This document shows positions 6,068-8,357 of a DNA stretch of 8,357 nucleotides, piece by piece. Location of the stretch: assembly GCA_937919015.1 (NCBI GenBank), contig CALFPN010000083.1, positions 1 through 8,357 of the forward strand. Direction: 5' to 3'. The stretch is from an uncultured Clostridia bacterium. GTDB taxonomy: Bacteria > Bacillota > Clostridia > Lachnospirales > Anaerotignaceae. Below the pieces are notes generated by a model that saw only the letters and a list, made by a program, of their open reading frames with translations, had not been told where the DNA came from and did not search any database. Each line of letters begins with the position of its first letter. Position 1 is the first letter of the stretch. The translations under genes and the position numbers were made by a program.

Positions 6068-7204
6068 ATGCTTGAATTTGATATCCCTATGAGTAATATG
6101 GCACAGATCAAAGTAATTGGCGTTGGCGGCGGCGGTAACAACGCGGTGGACAGAATGATCGAAGACGGTCTGGATGGCGTTGATTTCATTTCCATCAACA
6201 CAGACGGACAGGCTCTGGCAAAATCCAAATCTGCAACAAAAATCCAGATTGGTGAAAAGCTGACAAAGGGTCTGGGCGCAGGCGGCGATCCTGAAATCGG
6301 CCAGCGTTCCGCAGATGAAACATCCGACGATATCGCACAGGCACTGCGCGGTTCCGATATGGTATTTATCACAGCAGGTATGGGCGGCGGCACAGGTACA
6401 GGCGCAGCTCCCAGAATCGCATCCATTTCCAAGGAACTGGGTATCCTGACTGTTGGCGTTGTAACAAAACCCTTCAACTTTGAAGGCAAAAAGAGAATGG
6501 GCAATGCAGAAAAAGGCATTGCAGAACTGAAAAAGAATGTGGATACACTGGTAATCATCCCCAACCAGAAATTGCTGTCCATCATTGATAAGAAAACAAC
6601 TATGACAGAAGCTTTCCGCAAAGCGGATGAAATCCTGCGTCAGGGTGTACAGGGTATTGCAGACCTGATCTCCAAACCCGGTATCATCAATCTGGACTTT
6701 GCTGACGTACGCACCATCATGGCAAACAAAGGCATTGCCCACATGGGCATCGGCCGTGCCAGCGGTGAAAACAAAGCGGAAGTGGCTGCAAAAATGGCGA
6801 TCCAGAGCCCTCTGCTGGAAACAACCATCGAAGGTGCAAAATATATCCTGATCAACTTCAGCGGCGACGAAAATCTGGGTCTGTTTGAAACAGACGAAGC
6901 GGCTGAACTGATCCGTGAAGCCATCGACCCCGAAGCAGAAATCATCTTCGGTACATCCATCAACGAAGATCTGGTGGACGAAGTTGTGGTTACTGTCATT
7001 GCAACAGGTTTGGAAGACAATATTCCCGCTCCTGCGGCAGAACCCGTGAGAAGAGTACAGGTAGAAGCACCCAGAGTGGAAGAAGCACCCGTGGAAGAAA
7101 AAGTGCTGGATGAAGCACGTCCTGCTGCAAGAAGATTTGCAGATCTGGATGATTTCGAATCCGAAATCAAGATCCCCGATTTCCTGACCAGAAAGAAGTT
7201 CTGA
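6068..7204 (+). CDS. ftsZ: Cell division GTPase FtsZ
   Basis: FtsZ is the tubulin homologue that polymerises with GTP into the cytoplasmic Z-ring. All key parts are visible in its 378 aa: the VGGGGNNAV loop (19-27), the tubulin signature GGGTGTG (107-113), the T7 synergy loop NLDFADV (208-214) that completes the neighbouring subunit's GTPase site, the C-terminal core domain to about 316, a Pro/Glu-rich linker of about 40 residues, and a C-terminal peptide (IKIPDFLTRKKF) of the kind that binds membrane anchors. Start: ATG at 6068, 8 bases after AGGAGGAG. An upstream in-frame ATG at 6044 precedes that ribosome site and is rejected. ftsA, a usual partner gene, is not adjacent. Codon use differs sharply from murA (I saw no GGG codon), which fits high expression. 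Confidence 0.97.
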   Translation: MLEFDIPMSNMAQIKVIGVGGGGNNAVDRMIEDGLDGVDFISINTDGQALAKSKSATKIQIGEKLTKGLGAGGDPEIGQRSADETSDDIAQALRGSDMVFITAGMGGGTGTGAAPRIASISKELGILTVGVVTKPFNFEGKKRMGNAEKGIAELKKNVDTLVIIPNQKLLSIIDKKTTMTEAFRKADEILRQGVQGIADLISKPGIINLDFADVRTIMANKGIAHMGIGRASGENKAEVAAKMAIQSPLLETTIEGAKYILINFSGDENLGLFETDEAAELIREAIDPEAEIIFGTSINEDLVDEVVVTVIATGLEDNIPAPAAEPVRRVQVEAPRVEEAPVEEKVLDEARPAARRFADLDDFESEIKIPDFLTRKKF

Positions 7205-7230
7205 GAAATTTGAAGAATTTCGAAGAACTT

Positions 7231-7282
7231 TGCGGAGGGCATAGGAGTGAAACTCCGAGCACCCCCCGGAGGGGAAATTTAA
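7231..7282 (+). other. GC-rich element after ftsZ with a possible 11-codon ORF
   Basis: Between the ftsZ stop and its terminator lies a GC-rich patch with a small hairpin (GGAGT 7244-7248, ACTCC 7252-7256) and a second C/G hairpin (CCCC 7262-7265, GGGG 7271-7274). It contains three GGAG cores. Reading GTG at 7247 after GGAGG (7234-7238, 8-base gap) gives MKLRAPPGGEI and TAA at 7280-7282. It could be a tiny peptide gene, a structured 3' UTR or small RNA, or chance. I do not recognise a known riboswitch or RNA family. Confidence 0.25.
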
Positions 7283-7296
7283 TCAAAACGTACATA

Positions 7297-7342
7297 AAAG
7301 GCTTAGGTAATTCTTAAGAATTTCCTAAGTCTTTTTTCTTTG
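7297..7342 (+). terminator. Intrinsic terminator of ftsZ
   Basis: GGCTTAGG (7300-7307) pairs with CCTAAGTC (7324-7331), including one G-U pair. After a T-T mismatch, AATTC/GAATT (7309-7313, 7318-7322) pairs over a TTAA loop. A TTTTTTCTTT tract follows directly. It separates ftsZ from the blaI promoter, whose -35 starts at 7345. Confidence 0.9.
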
Positions 7343-7344
7343 GA

Positions 7345-7374
7345 TTGACAGAGAGACTACAAGTGTAGTATGAT
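7345..7374 (+). promoter_or_regulatory. Promoter of the blaI-M56 operon
   Basis: A consensus -35 TTGACA (7345-7350) and a -10 TATGAT (7369-7374) are 18 bases apart. The spacer is almost filled by the first BlaI-type operator, so repressor binding would directly block RNA polymerase. Confidence 0.85.
7356..7369. promoter_or_regulatory. BlaI/MecI-type operator 1
   Basis: ACTACAAGTGTAGT is a perfect dyad (ACTACA-AG-TGTAGT) with the TACA-n2-TGTA core of BlaI/MecI operators. It lies between the -35 and -10 elements. Confidence 0.85.
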
Positions 7375-7380
7375 AATGAG

Positions 7381-7394
7381 ACTACAAATGTAGT
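7381..7394. promoter_or_regulatory. BlaI/MecI-type operator 2
   Basis: ACTACAAATGTAGT is a second perfect dyad (ACTACA-AA-TGTAGT), starting 25 bases after the first and therefore at or just past the expected start of transcription. Two tandem operators at the blaI promoter imply autorepression. Confidence 0.85.
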
Positions 7395-7422
7395 TTGTGC
7401 GAAGACAAAAGGAGGTGCCCCT

Positions 7423-7779
7423 ATGACATATAAAATTTCTGACAGTGAATGGAAGATCATGGAGATCATCTGGGAAAAAGGCTCTGTGCTGCAGAGTGAC
7501 ATTATGGATGCGCTGCATGGCAAATGGAACAAAAACACGGTCTATACCTTCCTCAGCCGTCTGGAACAGAAAGGGCTGGTGGCGGCGGAGGGGACACCGA
7601 AGCAATATCGGGCGGCTGTTTCCAGAGAAGACTGCGTGGCTAGAGAAGAGGAAAATTTCCTGAATAAGATTTACCATGGCTCGGCGGGGAAAATGGTAAC
7701 GGCTTTTCTGCAGGAGGGGAGGCTGACTGCCGATGAAGTGGAAGAACTGAAAAATTTACTGGAGGGGATGAAGGTATGA
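7423..7779 (+). CDS. blaI: BlaI/MecI/CopY family transcriptional repressor
   Basis: This 118 aa protein (PF03965) has an N-terminal winged helix (about 3-70), opening with ISDSEWKIMEIIWEKG (5-20), with a recognition helix in KNTVYTFLSRLEQKGLV (37-53), and a helical dimerisation tail (about 71-116). Family members repress their own operon and target genes as dimers on TACA-n2-TGTA dyads, and are inactivated by proteolysis triggered by a partner M56 protease. In staphylococcal BlaI/MecI the cut is at an Asn-Phe bond. From memory, the equivalent here appears to be Ala94-Phe95 in VTAFLQEGRL, so the cleavage detail may differ. Start: ATG at 7423 with AAAGGAGGTG upstream. Its stop overlaps the next gene's start (ATGA). 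The target genes beyond its own operon are not visible here; no beta-lactamase is in the window. Confidence 0.92.
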   Translation: MTYKISDSEWKIMEIIWEKGSVLQSDIMDALHGKWNKNTVYTFLSRLEQKGLVAAEGTPKQYRAAVSREDCVAREEENFLNKIYHGSAGKMVTAFLQEGRLTADEVEELKNLLEGMKV

Positions 7780-8357
7780 CAAATCTCTGGGTGGTATTGT
7801 ATGTTACCCTGGGCATCACCCTGACGGGGCTGATGCTGGTGGTTTTCAAAAAAATATTTCAGGATAAGCTGAATGCCCGCTGGCATTATCTGGTGTGGTT
7901 GGTACTATTGGTACGGGCGGTTCTGCCTGCCAATGTGCGCCTGTTTTCCACCAGCTTTGCCCTGAATACCCTTTGGATGGAGCCTATGAAAAAGCTGCGG
8001 GGCCGTGTGGAAATGGGCATGGATTCCCTGCTTTCTGCCCCCTTTGGCATGGAAGGCGGCGACCTTTCCTTATTAAAAGGCGGCGGCTGGTCTCTGACGG
8101 ATACGCTTTTTGTGGTGTATGTGGCGGGTGTGGTGCTGTTTTTGCTTTATGACCTGCTGATTTATGCCAAACTAAGAAAGGAGATTCGGCAGGGGCGGGA
8201 AGCCTCTCTTTCCCTGCAGGAAAAAATCCTGCGGACTGCGGAAACCTATGCTTTGCCGAAACAGGAGGCGGTACGGGTCTGCAAGGGCATCGAAACGCCT
8301 TTCCTCTGCGGATTTTTCAAGCCTGTTCTGGTCATTCCCGAAAGCATGGAGGAGACC
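7776..8357 (+). CDS. BlaR1/MecR1-like M56 family sensor metallopeptidase, 5' part only
   Basis: The frame is open from ATG 7776 to the window edge (194 codons) and starts inside the TGA of blaI (ATGA overlap), indicating translational coupling. Hydrophobic spans lie at about 4-24, 36-52 (HYLVWLVLLVRAVLP) and 109-130 (DTLFVVYVAGVVLFLLYDLLIY). RWHYLVWLVLLVR matches the R-W/Y-x-x-W-x-x-x-x-x-R pattern of the M56 family, and ETPFLCGFFKPVLVIPESM (173-191) is the conserved S/T-P-F-x-x-G-F-F-K-P-x-I/V-x-x-P segment that precedes the HExxH zinc site. The active site and any C-terminal sensor domain lie beyond the window, so whether it binds beta-lactams or another ligand cannot be said. Its role is inferred to be relieving BlaI repression. 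Confidence 0.9.
   Translation, partial: MTNLWVVLYVTLGITLTGLMLVVFKKIFQDKLNARWHYLVWLVLLVRAVLPANVRLFSTSFALNTLWMEPMKKLRGRVEMGMDSLLSAPFGMEGGDLSLLKGGGWSLTDTLFVVYVAGVVLFLLYDLLIYAKLRKEIRQGREASLSLQEKILRTAETYALPKQEAVRVCKGIETPFLCGFFKPVLVIPESMEET

Noticed and set aside
7228..7282. Riboswitch in the region after ftsZ
   Set aside because: I compared it mentally with glycine, c-di-GMP, guanidine, ZTP, fluoride and preQ1 consensus features and found no match. It also precedes a terminator and a separate promoter rather than a regulated gene.

Overview
The window looks like a chromosomal segment of a Gram-positive anaerobe of the Bacillota, most likely class Clostridia. The evidence is the gene order murA - divIB/ftsQ - DUF881 - sbp - ftsZ, strong AGGAGG-type ribosome binding sites, sigma-A-like promoters, and a BlaI/M56 regulatory pair. 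I cannot name a genus from the sequence alone. No IS element, phage gene, tRNA, rRNA or CRISPR array is visible.

Layout. Positions 1-89 hold the last 28 codons of a + strand gene ending in a copper-amine-oxidase-N-like (stalk) repeat. A symmetrical hairpin at 154-188 separates it from guaA, which converges on the minus strand (211-1500). guaA has its own promoter (1587-1615). Next is another minus-strand gene, a P1/S58-family (DmpA/NylC-like) self-cleaving hydrolase (1687-2616). Its promoter is divergent from that of a + strand cell-wall and division cluster: murA (2765-4063), divIB/ftsQ (4032-4850), a DUF881 membrane protein (4888-5568) and sbp (5571-5933). ftsZ (6068-7204) follows behind its own promoter and ends in a strong intrinsic terminator at about 7297-7342. 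The right end is a BlaI-type repressor (7423-7779) overlapping by ATGA a BlaR1/MecR1-like M56 membrane protein that runs off the window. Two perfect 14-bp BlaI-type operators lie in this promoter region.

How the genes fit together. MurA makes the first committed peptidoglycan precursor, DivIB/FtsQ and FtsZ build the divisome, and DUF881 and Sbp are small membrane proteins that habitually sit between divIB and ftsZ/ftsA. The BlaI/M56 pair is a self-repressed sensor-repressor module, in this family usually responding to cell-wall stress or beta-lactams. guaA and the P1 hydrolase are separate transcription units with no obvious link to division.

The most unusual observation is GuaA. Its ATP pyrophosphatase half looks complete, but the N-terminal glutaminase domain has lost a large in-frame interior segment that should carry the catalytic Cys and the His/Glu pair. 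This predicts an ammonia-dependent enzyme, or one fed by a separate amidotransferase. Lesser observations are a + strand terminator-like hairpin between two minus-strand genes, a GC-rich element with an 11-codon ORF after ftsZ, nested inverted repeats over the ftsZ promoter, and a somewhat divergent MurA.
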